Below, one piece after another: positions 43,720-54,256 of a stretch of 64,000 nt of DNA. A program made the translations under genes and the position numbers. Source of the stretch: Zygnema cylindricum (Eukaryota > Streptophyta > Zygnematophyceae > Zygnematales > Zygnemataceae); contig JBBHKE010000719.1 of assembly GCA_037447655.1 (NCBI GenBank), forward strand, positions 170,463-234,462, in the 5' to 3' direction. The notes under the pieces were generated by a model. The model saw nothing but the letters and a program-made list of their open reading frames with translations. It searched no databases and was not told where the DNA came from. Every line of letters begins with the position of its first letter. Position 1 is the stretch's first letter.

Positions 43720-46700
43720 CTAGTGAATCTTTAATTTCAGACCACACTTCTCCCTGCAGAAAATTAGCTTAGGGGAAGGCACAAGTTTGGTCATCATATC
43801 TGCTACCATCTCACTATCTGGTCGGTACTCTAAACTGATTATTTTATTTTCTACTTTCTCTCTAACAAAGCTGAGTCTAATGTCCATGTGTTTAGCTTTA
43901 AAATGATGTTTAGGATTGGCAGAAATAGCGATTGCTGCTTGATTATCACAAAATATTTTCTGCACACCACTCTTAAGATGACCAAGTTCACCAAGTAAAG
44001 ACTTGACCCACATCAATTCTTTTACAGCAGAGCAAGAGGCCATATACTCAGCCTCCATGGTGGACTAAGCAATGACCTTTTGCTGTTTGCTACTCCAACT
44101 ACAAGCCCCATCACCCACATATAATACATATCCAGAAGTGCATCTCCTCATCGGAGCATCACCATAACTAGCATCACTCCAAGTTGTGATGTCAGTATTC
44201 TCCCTACCCAAATGCAACCATAGATCCCTAGTTCCTATCAAGTATCTAAGAACTCTCTTAGCTGCCTCCCAATCCTTCTTATTGGGAGCATTTAGACTTC
44301 TACTCAGCACTCCTACAGCTGAAGCTAAATCCGGCCGGGTACAATTCATAAAATAGATTAGACTTCCCACTACTTGCGTGTAAGGAATAGTCTGCATGAA
44401 CTTCTGTTCATCAGGAGATAATTCCTCGTCTAAGACTATGACTCCTTCTTCCTCACTCCCCTCACTTCCCTTCTTCAACTCCATTGTAGTTGTACAACTA
44501 TTAGCTTTATCCATTTGAAATTTTTCAAGCATGTTCCCTATTGCTTCCTTTTGAGTCAATCTTATAATTTTCCTTTTTCGGTCTCTCTCTACTTGAATTC
44601 CCAAAATATATTTTGCTTCCCCCATATCCTTCATTTCAAATCTCCCCTTAAGATCGGTTTTCAGTTTATTAATTTTTTCCATTGATTTACTTAAATCAAG
44701 CAAATCATCAACATAAATTGCAATTAATATAAAACCTTCCTCATCTTCGAAAACATAGATTGAGTGATCTGAGCTGATCCGAATATATCCTAGACCGGTA
44801 AGAAACTCATCAAGCTTCTTATTCCACTGTCGAGGCGCCTGTTTCAAACCATAAAGAGATTTAATCAGCCGGCATACCTTACTCTTCTCTCCTTCTTCCA
44901 CAAACCCTTCGGGTTGTCGCATGAAGATCTCCTCTTCCAATTCTCCATGCAAAAAGGCTGTTTTGATGTCCATCTGGTGCACTTCCATGTCTTCCGCTGC
45001 TGCCAGGCTGAGAAGTATGCGGACGGAGGGAAATCTGACCACCGGGGTAAAGGTTTCCTCGTAGTCAATTCCCTCCTTTTGTGTAAATCCCTTTGCCACT
45101 AGTCGGGCCTTGTAGCGCTCGATTGTGTTATCTGGATTCAGTTTAAATTTGAAAACCCACTTACAACCGATTGGTTTTCGGTTAGGTGGACAATCCACCA
45201 GCTCCCAAGTATCGGCTGCCATAATTGAGGCCATCTCTTCATTGATGGCTATCTTCCACCGATTTTTTTCTGGACAAGTCATCGCCTCTCCATAAGTTTG
45301 AGGTTCATCTTGATGAGATAGTTTTGTTACCTTGTTATTAACCTGTTTTTCTTGCAGTCTTTTACTACTTCTCCTTCCCCCTTCAAAATCTGAGGCCGGA
45401 ATAGATGGTTCTCGTGGATTCTTTCGAACAAACTCGGTTTCTCCCCTATCCCTTAATTCTGAATCAATTTCCACCACGTCTTCCGCTTCGGGTAGAGTTG
45501 TCACTGGAGTTTCCACAGCCGAGTCCTTTTCGGTCTGATTTGTTCCTGCAAGAGTGTCATCTTCTCTAAAACCTGGATAGTTAGGAAGCTCAAAGTCATC
45601 GGAATTTTCTGACTCAAATCTGATTTTTATTGACTTCGTATATTTGAAGGGATCCACAGACTTTCCTTCATCCATAACTACTAGATGCTTTACTAAGATT
45701 ATATCTTCCCTTTTTAGATCATAAACTCTATATCCTTTAACATCTTCATCATATCCTAATAAGTATCCCGGTTTTCTTTTAGGATCTAGCTTCGAATTGG
45801 ACCGATCAGTATCTAGACTGAATACTTGACTGCCGAAAACCTTTAAATGAGATAAGTCTGGTTTCCGGCCTGTCCATCTCTCATAAGGTGTTTGATCTTT
45901 TATAGCTGAAGTAAGAACTCTATTTTTGAGGTAATTAGCACAGTTCATTGCTTCTTCCCAAAACCTTTTTCCTATCTTCTTATCTGACAACATACTTCTA
46001 TCACTATCACTTAGTGTTCTATTTAACCTTTCAGCTACCCCATTCTGTTCCGGATTTTCTGGAACTGTCTTTTGGTGTTGAACCCCATCTTCCCTCAAAA
46101 AATCCTCAAACTGGTTAGAAGTATACTCTCCACCATTGTCACTCCTTACTCTCTTGATTGGAGTTTCATGGAGTTTTTGCTCCATGCTTTATATTGTCTA
46201 AAACAGTCCTCAGCTTCTGACTTGTTTTTCAAAAAATACACCCGGGAATACCGAGACCAATCATCAGTTATAGTCATCATAAATCTCTTCCCCCCCGGTG
46301 AGGGCACTCTAGCCGGTCCCCAAATATTTGTGTGTACTAGATCTAGAAGTTTTTCTCCCTTGTAGGTGGCTATTTTAGGAAAGGGTAATCTGTGTGCTTT
46401 ACCTTGAGCACACCCACTACAATCACTTATATCATCACTCTCACTGAACTGAATCCCTTCCACCACTCCCATCTTTTTCATCTCTCTTAACTTATCTAGA
46501 TTCACATGCCCAAGCCTCTTATGCCACATCATAATATCATGAACACCAGCATAATAAAGTTTCTTCGTTTCATTACTTAAGATCAGCCTAAACATCCCAT
46601 GGCTACCTTTCTCAGCAATGAAATAGACATCCTCCTCAAAACTAGCAGTAAAGACTCTTTCCCTAGTGCTAGTAAAAAAAACCCTTATCATCTAATACAG

Positions 46701-48078
46701 ATGTAGAGATAAGGTTTTTGTTCAGTTCCGAGATAAACAATACATCGGAGAATGTTAATATAGATGTTTTTCCTTCTACTAACACTTTCAGATCTACCGA
46801 TCCTACAAGAGTAGTGGTGACTATCCTCCCATCCCCGTACTCTATCTCTACGGTGGGAATCTTTCTTGTCTTAGTGAACAAGTGCCTATCCTTACACATG
46901 TGCATTGAGGCACCTGAATCTATAATCCAGCCTGCTTCACCTTTCAATCCACCGTAAGCACATTTCTGCCTACGTGGAATTTCAACTTCAGTTTTCGCCT
47001 CCAACTCCTCATCCAAAAGGAGCTCATCGTCCTCGTCCTCGGATTCCGTCTCAAGTACCTGTGTGACAAGGGCCTTTTTCTTTCCTCTCGGGGTACCACC
47101 GGTCTGCCCCTCCTTTAACCGAAGCGCGGTTAGCTTAGTGCACTCTGCCATATAGTGCCCCGGTTTCTTACAAAAATGACATAAACCTTTGGGAGCCCTT
47201 GGTTTGAACTCGTCAACCCTTTTTTTCTACTCCCTACCCCCATAGTTTCCGACTGGTTTCCGAGAATCCTTGTTCCTCCAATCGGTCGCTGCTACCAAGG
47301 CTTGGCCACTCTTTCCTCCCCTTCGGATCTCAATCGTATTCTCCCGAACGAGAATCATCCCTACCACTGAGTTCCATATCCACCTTGAGTCCGGCAAGTC
47401 GTGCACACGGTTGACTATGTTCTCGAACTCATCAGGTAACTTCATTAGTAAACAGTTAACCTTTTCTTTTTCACTAAAAACTTTTCCCGCACTCTCTAGT
47501 TCCATGAAGAGTGTAGCAAGCTCATTGCAAAAATCCAACATATTTCCCCCTTTGTATACATACTCCTTAACTTTCTGATCAGCCAACTGTTGTTGCTGAA
47601 TCGTACCACTTCGGTACATCTCTATGAGAGCCATCCAAAGATTGGATGCCCTCTTTACCTGCAAATGAGGAAATGCAAGTCCTTGAGTGAGATGGCGTAG
47701 GATGAAGTGCTTTGCCGCCATATTGTTGAAGTCCCAGGTTTCAGTATCATTCTCCTCGTTCCTAGGAATAGGTGACATGAATTGTAAACCAGTTGCTATT
47801 GGTGTGGTCGCCTCCTTCTCTTTTCCTTTGTCCACCACCTCTCCTTCCTTTGTTTCCTCCGTTGAAGGTGAATCCTCTTTCCTGGTGAATCTGCTTCCTT
47901 TAAACCCTGGAGGAATTCCAAGACTTGATGGACGCCCCAATCGTCCACTCACTATCCCCCAAAACCTTTTTTCGCATAGAGCTCTTATCATCATACTTTC
48001 CCAGTATATGAAGCCAGTTCTATTAAAGATTGGTACCCTAGAGGGTGGGCCCATAACCTGAAACTCTGAGACCTCCAT
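43720..48078 (-). pseudogene. Copia I Gag-Pol polyprotein, few lesions
   Basis: Gag starts in the LTR (ATG at 48076-48078, MEVSEFQVMGPPSRVP). Capsid runs to a TAG at 47227-47229 (CAG in B). The same frame continues with zinc knuckle CHFCKKPGHYMAEC and protease IIDSGASMHMC (DSG intact) to a frameshift in a T-run near 46675. Pre-integrase and early integrase follow, with N in HTNIWGP as in B. A one-base deletion near 46178 leads to a 706-codon open frame (46185-44065) with RSDNGGEYTS, NGVAERLNRTL, YKARLVAKGFTQKEG, YVDD (about 44715-44704) and the RNase H start. A TAG at 44065-44067 (CAG in B) splits RNase H; the rest reads 44058-43720. Confidence 0.92.
48044..48058 (-). other. Primer-binding site of Copia I
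   Basis: GGTTATGGGCCCACC on the minus strand next to the 5' LTR, identical to the site in B, F, G and J. Confidence 0.82.
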
Positions 48079-49105
48079 AAGTCCTCAGAGTGGACAGCTT
48101 CCAAGAAGCCTCTAGGATAACCCTGACCCCTTTGTGTTTCTCCAAAAATAACTGCCACCCTGACAGACAAAAACCCTAACCAACTTCACCTTTGTGAAGA
48201 CAAGACTCCCCTGAGTCGATAGCAAAAACAATCTCTGAATTTGCTCCCCTGAGCAATAAGTTATGGAGGGTCAAAGTTGACCTTTTGTACAGAAGCTCTC
48301 TGGGAGAGAGGGTCCTATCTCCTAATTTTTCTAAGTCCTATCTCTCTCACAGACTCTATCTACTAATGTACGGAACCAATCAGAATTGAGTTCCGTACGC
48401 AAAAGTACAGCTGCCGGTGTACTTTAGGTACGGACATTGTACGACAAGGCCTAAATGTCGACACATGTCATATCCGGATTCGATGCCATAATCTCCAGGG
48501 ATTCCACGATCCAACGAAATTTTGCCACGCGTCATCCGATGTGGCGATGGCCACAAACCGCCGAAAATTTCCTCCGCAATCTCGGCGCTAATTGCGGCCG
48601 TCCGATTAGAATCTAATTTAATCGTAGCCGTAATAAATACATGTGCGGTATTTGTTTCATTTACGAAACAAATGCGCGGTATTGATTTATAGTCCGTACC
48701 GTAATCCGTACGTTATATATAATCGGATCTATGTATCCCGTAATCTATTATAGTTAAATGAATAATCGTACGTATACATATTTAAATAACTATCAAACTA
48801 TATACTACGTATCATGACTCCTAAACTTAACGGCTAAGGCTACCGGCTACTCCCTATCTGCTGGCCGGTAGGTACAAGGATCAATTCCTGCCGGCGGCAC
48901 ATATCTTTTAAATAAATAAACCGGAACTAATAGAAATTTCCCGTAAACCTCAGATAGCCTAGGTAGCCATGGCTCTAGCTTCCTCTCCGATTTCTCAGTG
49001 ACTGCGACAAGTTTGAGAGTTAGAGAGAGAAGTTAGAGGTAGACTGCCTCGGCTTCTTTCTTTCTATTCAGACCTAGAAAATACTTAAAACCATTAATTT
49101 CTACA
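48059..49105 (-). repeat. 5' LTR of Copia I
   Basis: 1047 bp, about 98% identical to 42660-43706. It carries the leader hairpins and GTAC clusters of the family. Confidence 0.93.
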
Positions 49106-49110
49106 GACTT

Positions 49111-51167
49111 CGAAACAACACTCTTCCCCATGATAGTCAACTACCTTTTTGGAGTGGCGTTGGCTGATTACAAAGAGCGTCAACCTCTTTCGATGGCTCT
49201 TAACATCAAGATCTCGGATCTAGCCCTTGATGCTGCAGTTTTACAAGCGGAGGCTGACTTGGCTGCGGCGGCTGCGACACCTGTGACTGCTACCTTTACA
49301 CAGGACGTGAAACTACAGGCGCAAGGAAGTGACTATGTTAACCAGCTGCAAGCAATCTAGGCAGCCCAGGCAGCAACTCGAATGGTTGCCAATCCCAACC
49401 CTTGTACCACCCTGCTTAACATATGGGGACTCATTTACAACGAGAGGAACGAATCTGCGATCAAGGAATTCATGGAATTCCGATGTTTGAAGAACGAGAC
49501 TCCGCAGACCCTCTTTAACCGACTCTCCAGCCTTTGTCAGAAGACAAAACTATCCACGATTGATCTTCTGGCGATGGCAACCAAATATTTCATCGCAGTC
49601 CGTAATTCATTCGGGCCAACAGGGCAGACTACCCTGGATAATTGGATTGCCGGACAAGATTTTAGGACATTAATCTCTCAGCCAAGGAAATTTCGCTTGT
49701 GGCAATGAAGTTGTACGACCACTTCATCCACAGTGAGGCCAGGGAGAAAGTCGTGACCAGCAAGTCCCGCACAAATTTTGCAGGATTCGGCGGAGAGACC
49801 TCCTTGAGTGAGGAGGAAAGGCTGAACTTTAAGCTTTGCGGAAGCTCAAAGGGAATCAAGTGGCTAACAGCGGGTCAGAACTGGCAATGGGAGTAGACGA
49901 AAGAGTTTTTTTTTACAATTGCTTAAATTGTCACCAAACAGGCCATGGGTGAAAGCACTACACACGGAAACTTAAACCGGAGCTGGCCTTGAAGCTAAAA
50001 TAATGGGAGAAAGAACGCGCATAAAGGACCCGAAAGCAGCAAGAAAGCCTCAAAGGGGAAGGGGGGGGAGAGAAGACTCCAGTAACCAAGGACACTTACC
50101 GTCCGACGCCCCGAGGAGAAACCACCAAAATGTCGCAATCCCAGCTGCGAAAAATCAAACTTCCAAAGTTTGATGACGCCCGAATCTCAAATGAAATCCG
50201 CAGTAAATACACCTCCAAAGGAACGAAATGCGAGGCTTGCGGGTTCCTCGGGCATAAGGAAACGCAATGTTTCCGAAAAAATGGCGTTCCTAAAGAAATG
50301 ATGTAGTTCGCCCTATTCACTGGAGAAGGAGAAACTGCCGTTAACCCTCTCCCACTTCAACTCCTCTATCCTTCGGGACGCCGAGTATCGCTTACCCAAG
50401 ATGAACTGGAGCGAACACCGGTGGCTCCAACGAGACTTACATCGGAATTCATCATCCAGCAGCAGAGTCAGCAACTAAACGCAATGGCTGCAGAGTTGGC
50501 TGCCCTCCGCTTGGGATCTTCTTCCCGGTCTGCTCCGCTCACGGCAGCACAACGACTCCAAAAACAGAAATAAGAGTTGTTACAAAAGCTCGCGGAGCTT
50601 GAGCTTCAAAGCACAGCGGGTGCTAATGATGAGGACTTATTGGGTTGGGATTTGGAACCCCTAAATTCCCACCATGCCCGAACCTCCCTTTCCGGGGCTT
50701 GGACTGTTGGGGTGGGAGACAGTCGTCGCCAACTTCGGAATTCCACATCGATGCAAAGGCAGGACAAGCAGAAAATGGGTCAGAGGGACCACAACCGGAA
50801 AGCTACAGGTCCTTTGTCATTGACTCCTAGGGTAGTGATGCTGAAAAGCGACATCGGCCTCGGAATCAAACCCAATCACCCGCCATCTCTTCCTCCCAAC
50901 ACTAAATTGCCTCCCGGTTTCGAAAACTACCAGAACGAGAAACAACAACGGGAGAAGGAGTCGCTGAAAAGAGAGAAAATGGACAATCAGGACTGGTTTG
51001 AAAGATAAATGGCAGAAGGCCCGGAAATTGACACTCTCTAAACTCCGCCAATCCCAGATTCCGGCTCCGAGAATGACGAGAAGGAAGGAGAGGATCAGGA
51101 TCCGCAGGAACCGGAGTCACCACCATCCTCACCTAAGGCTACCCTTCCTTCCTCCAAACCGGCTGTA
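49111..51167 (+). pseudogene. DNMT-Gypsy D2: Gag capsid, zinc knuckle and linker
   Basis: The capsid continues with LFPMIVNYLFGVALADYKER, an alanine-rich helix (49230-49300), a TAG at about 49358 and WGLIYNERNESAIKEFMEF with ETPQTLFNRLSSLCQKT, a region typical of retrotransposon capsids. A CCHC knuckle, CEACGFLGHKETQC, lies at 50229-50270. A Q-rich stretch, a basic and glutamate-rich linker (50577-51008) and an acidic, proline-rich segment follow. Stops are at about 50304, 50571, 51006 and 51040, and a frameshift lies near 49680. Matching parts of D1 are at 4205-5230. Confidence 0.75.
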
Positions 51168-51914
51168 ATGGTATTTCGACATCTCATGCCATACGCCCTC
51201 ACCCACGTAAAGACTCTGGCATCCTCTCACAACCTTCCCGAAGAAATCCTCATTCAGGCATTGGGAGAAGAGATCCACTCTGGGAAAAACCTTGTCAACA
51301 GGGCCACTCCGCCAACCGCAGTGTTTTTGTCTATAGATCTGAAAACCTCTATAGTGGATAGGGACTACAAAGCCTTGTCAGTGGCTCTTATGCTAAACCG
51401 GACGGGTAACTTCAAGCTCAACGGGTACGGAGGATACCAGGACGTTGTGGTCGACACCAGAGCGCTCCCCAATCTCATTACCACTTCCGCCTTACAAAAA
51501 ATGCTTGAAGAACTCCGGCCAAAAATCCGCCCGAGTAACATCTGCTTCAGGACGGTAAGCAACGGTTGCCAACCTGTCCATGGCATCATCAAAGCCATAG
51601 AAATCAAATTCTTAGATGACGCAGGCCAAAAGGTGAAAATTGAACTCCCCTTCTTAGTGGTTGAAGGGACTCAATTTGAAATTTTGTTAGGGATGGCAAC
51701 TTGGACCCGACTAAATATGATTTTAAGTGTTTGGAAAAAACAATGTACCGTTCGGGACCCCAGGAATCCCGAAGGAACCAAAGTGGTGGTTTCTTTGGAT
51801 TTATGGAACCAGAGGAAGACAAATGTCCCGGTGTCTAGATGTTACCCGGTGTATACTACATCATCTCTGGCGGCACTGTTTTGCGGTTCCACAGATATAG
51901 CGGAAGAAATCTAG
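51168..51914 (+). pseudogene. DNMT-Gypsy D2: aspartic protease region
   Basis: Open for 248 codons. Residues 1-90 form a linker shared with D1 (FRHLMPYALTHVKTLASSHN, then KALSVALMLNRTGNFKLNGY). The protease follows, with VVVDTRALPNLITTSALQ (D-T-R at 51453-51461; the triad glycine is lost) and FLVVEGTQFEILLGMATWTRL, the second conserved part of retropepsins. It would cleave the polyprotein but is probably dead here. TAG at 51912-51914 separates it from the DNMT segment, which continues in the same frame at 51969. Confidence 0.78.
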
Positions 51915-53318
51915 CAATTCCCCATTTCTAAGCGGTGGGAAAAGGAATACAATAATAGATTATTACAGGTGGCGAAACTCCGGCGAGGAGTGGATCAGAC
52001 TTTCTCGGCTTTATCATTAAAGGAAGTCGTTTTTACACCCCTGTCTGATGCTTCAAAAACCAAGTCTGATAACGTGGGATTTGATCGACAAGTGGTGTCA
52101 TTGGCAGTACCCAATTTCGGACTCCATATTTTATCTCTCTTTTCGGAGATTAGTTCCGATTTGGAAGCGATGTTGAAGACAGGATATCTGGTGGAGTCAT
52201 ACGCAGCCATGGAGATATCCCTGGACACACAGGCTCTCAGCGAACACCGCCTCCACCAACTTCACCACTTATATCCTGAACAACTTCCAGTGTCTGCCTT
52301 CTCCAAAGCTCACCGGAGTCTTCCCAAAAATGTAGAAAACATCATGGCGACTCATCTGGCCACTTTGGGAAGAGTAGATTTCGTAATGGCATGCTAGCCT
52401 TGTCAAGGATACTCCCTAGCAGGACAAGGGAAAGGACATCAAGACCGCAAAAGTGGAACATTTTACTGGTTGATCGAACTAATCTTGTGGCTTCAACAGC
52501 TCCAGGACACACCGGTGGGGTACGTTCTGGAAAATGTCCACCCGGGAGATGATAAACGGGTACGTTCTGGAAAATGTCCACGTGAGAGATGATAAACGGA
52601 AATAGTTTGCAGACGGCTGGAATCACATAACCCGGATTTTAAGAGCTCCCTTGGTTTTCGACCCCTCCCAGATGGGATCCCGGGCACACAGAGTCAGGGC
52701 ATATTGGACCAATATGATCTCGCTTCCAGTCCTCCGGCAACTGTTGGAGAAGCAAATCTCGGACCCGCAAAATTTTGTGCAGCAAATACTTGGGGAAGGG
52801 AGAATGGCCACCCCTGTGACTCTACCCGACCGCCCCTCTTTCTTTCGGTACAACAAACTGGGATTCCCACGGAAAGCACTCCCGACTTTGGTCTCCTTTC
52901 CTCACAGTCACGCTTAACGAAAAGGAGCAGCAGGAATGATTTTTGACAGTAAGGCGTGACTCTGGACACCACCGACAATTGCAGAACAGGAAGCAGCAAT
53001 GGGATTTTATAAAGGCACCACGGCAGCACCAGGTATTTCAAACTTTCAAAGGTGCACCATAATTGGGCAAAGTATGGATTTGAATTCGATCACATGGGTG
53101 CTAAAGCATGCACTCGCCTTTTCTAGTCTCAAGTCCCCATAATCAAGGGCTATTTACCTTCAAACTCCTGAGTTGTTAGCGATGCAGGCAACTTTGCAAC
53201 ATGAGAGGGGGAGAGAAAGGAGAAAAGTTCACATTTCACCACCGCAGGCTTTCTTAGTGGGGGGAGGCGGCGGCTCAATTGGCGATAGCTTAGCGCAAGT
53301 TGTCAGCAGTAGTGTCCT
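51915..53318 (+). pseudogene. DNMT-Gypsy D2: cytosine-5 DNA methyltransferase domain
   Basis: The open stretch 51969-52397 has motif I-like HILSLFSEISSDLEAML at 52125-52175 (the glycines seen in D1 are lost), YAAMEIS (motif II) and VDFVMAC just before motif IV. A TAG at 52395-52397 replaces the Trp seen in D1 and is followed in the same frame by PCQGYSLAGQGKGHQD with the catalytic Cys. WLIELILWLQQLQDTPVGYVLENVHPGDD (partial motif: ENV, motif VI) leads into a 40-bp tandem duplication (52518-52597) that shifts the frame. From 52651 another frame gives SRAHRVRAYW (motif VIII), and later pieces give PPTIAEQEAAMGF and IIGQSMDLNSITWVL (motifs IX-X). It is full length in motif content but broken. 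Confidence 0.83.
52518..52597 (+). repeat. 40-bp tandem duplication inside the D2 DNMT
   Basis: Two adjacent 40-bp units (52518-52557 and 52558-52597) each start GGGTACGTTCTGG and differ at three bases. D1 has a single unit. The 40-bp length shifts the frame at motif VI. Confidence 0.9.
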
Positions 53319-53329
53319 AGCCTTCAGTG

Positions 53330-54243
53330 CTACCCAAGCAGGTAAATAGACAATTTGACTGCACCCATGTGCAGTCTGGACTCCCCTGGGTCCACAGCAA
53401 AATAAATCACTGAAAATGCCCAACCATGCAATTAATTATCAAGTGGCAAAGATGCCAATATTTATACAAGCTTCTTGGGAGAGAGGGGGCTACCTCCTCA
53501 ATCCTCTAAGTTCTAAACACTTCTCACAACCCCTATCTACTGAAGTACGAACGAATCAGAAGACTGTACAGTACAAAAAAGTACTAAGGCCGATGTACTT
53601 TCTATACGGCCTGTGTACGACAAGGCCATGGAGTAGACGTCTGTCTCCTCCAAACTTGCCCTCGTGCTCCCCGAGATTCCCGCTTCCCAATAATATCTTG
53701 CCACGTGTCGACAAGTCATGTCACGTCCTAAAACCGCCAAGGCGGCTATTCCAGGATCCCGGCGAGGATGTGGATCGTCGGATAAAAACCTTCTTTTAAT
53801 GTTCGTCGTCCAAAATAACCAAATGTCCATTACATTTGTTTTGTACGTACTAAAACTTAACTAGTTTCTATGTCCTCAATTTATTATTCCGTTGAACGAA
53901 GTAATGGTCTTGCTAATGTTTAAATAGCTATCAAACCCTATGTATCCTAAAGAACTATTACGACAGACTGGTAAGAGCTGACGGTTATGCCTCGCTCTGC
54001 CGGTCCGAGGTTCGAGTCATGCCGGACTCAACCTTTTTGTTGAGAGTGACTTAGGTCACTCTTTAGTCCTTCCTATGGAGCTGAGGCAGCCATGGCTCCA
54101 CCGCCCTCTCTCTCCTTCTGTGACTACAACAAGTATGGGGGCTAAAGAGAGAAGGTGGAGGCAGGCTGCCTGTGCTTTTTCTTTTAGTTATTTCACCTAA
54201 TTGAGACCTAGAAAATACCTTCCCTAAATCAGTGATTTCAACA
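53330..54243 (-). repeat. 3' LTR of Copia J (truncated)
   Basis: It ends in CA-type boundary TTCAACA at 54243, beside the polypurine tract. Its start is approximate, since similarity to the right LTR begins about 70 bp inside it. A G-box-like CCACGTG lies near 53701 and six GTAC motifs at 53540-53625. Confidence 0.7.
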
Positions 54244-54256
54244 CTCCCCTTATTTT

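Larger units (their letters stand above)
42660..49105 (-). mobile_element. Copia LTR retrotransposon I (same family as B)
   Basis: The minus-strand element is 6446 bp with LTRs of 1047 bp each (42660-43706 and 48059-49105). Target duplication GACTT is at 42655-42659 and 49106-49110. About 20 LTR differences by eye give about 98% identity. It interrupts D2 Gag within the capsid codons. Confidence 0.94.
41170..53318 (+). mobile_element. DNMT-Gypsy D2, 5' part, interrupted by Copia I
   Basis: The order is Gag, zinc knuckle, linker, protease, DNMT. It ends abruptly at about 53318, at the end of the DNMT domain, where J LTR sequence begins; its own RT, RNase H and integrase are absent. It is colinear with D1 but only about 70% identical by eye, so it is a separate subfamily. 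Confidence 0.78.
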
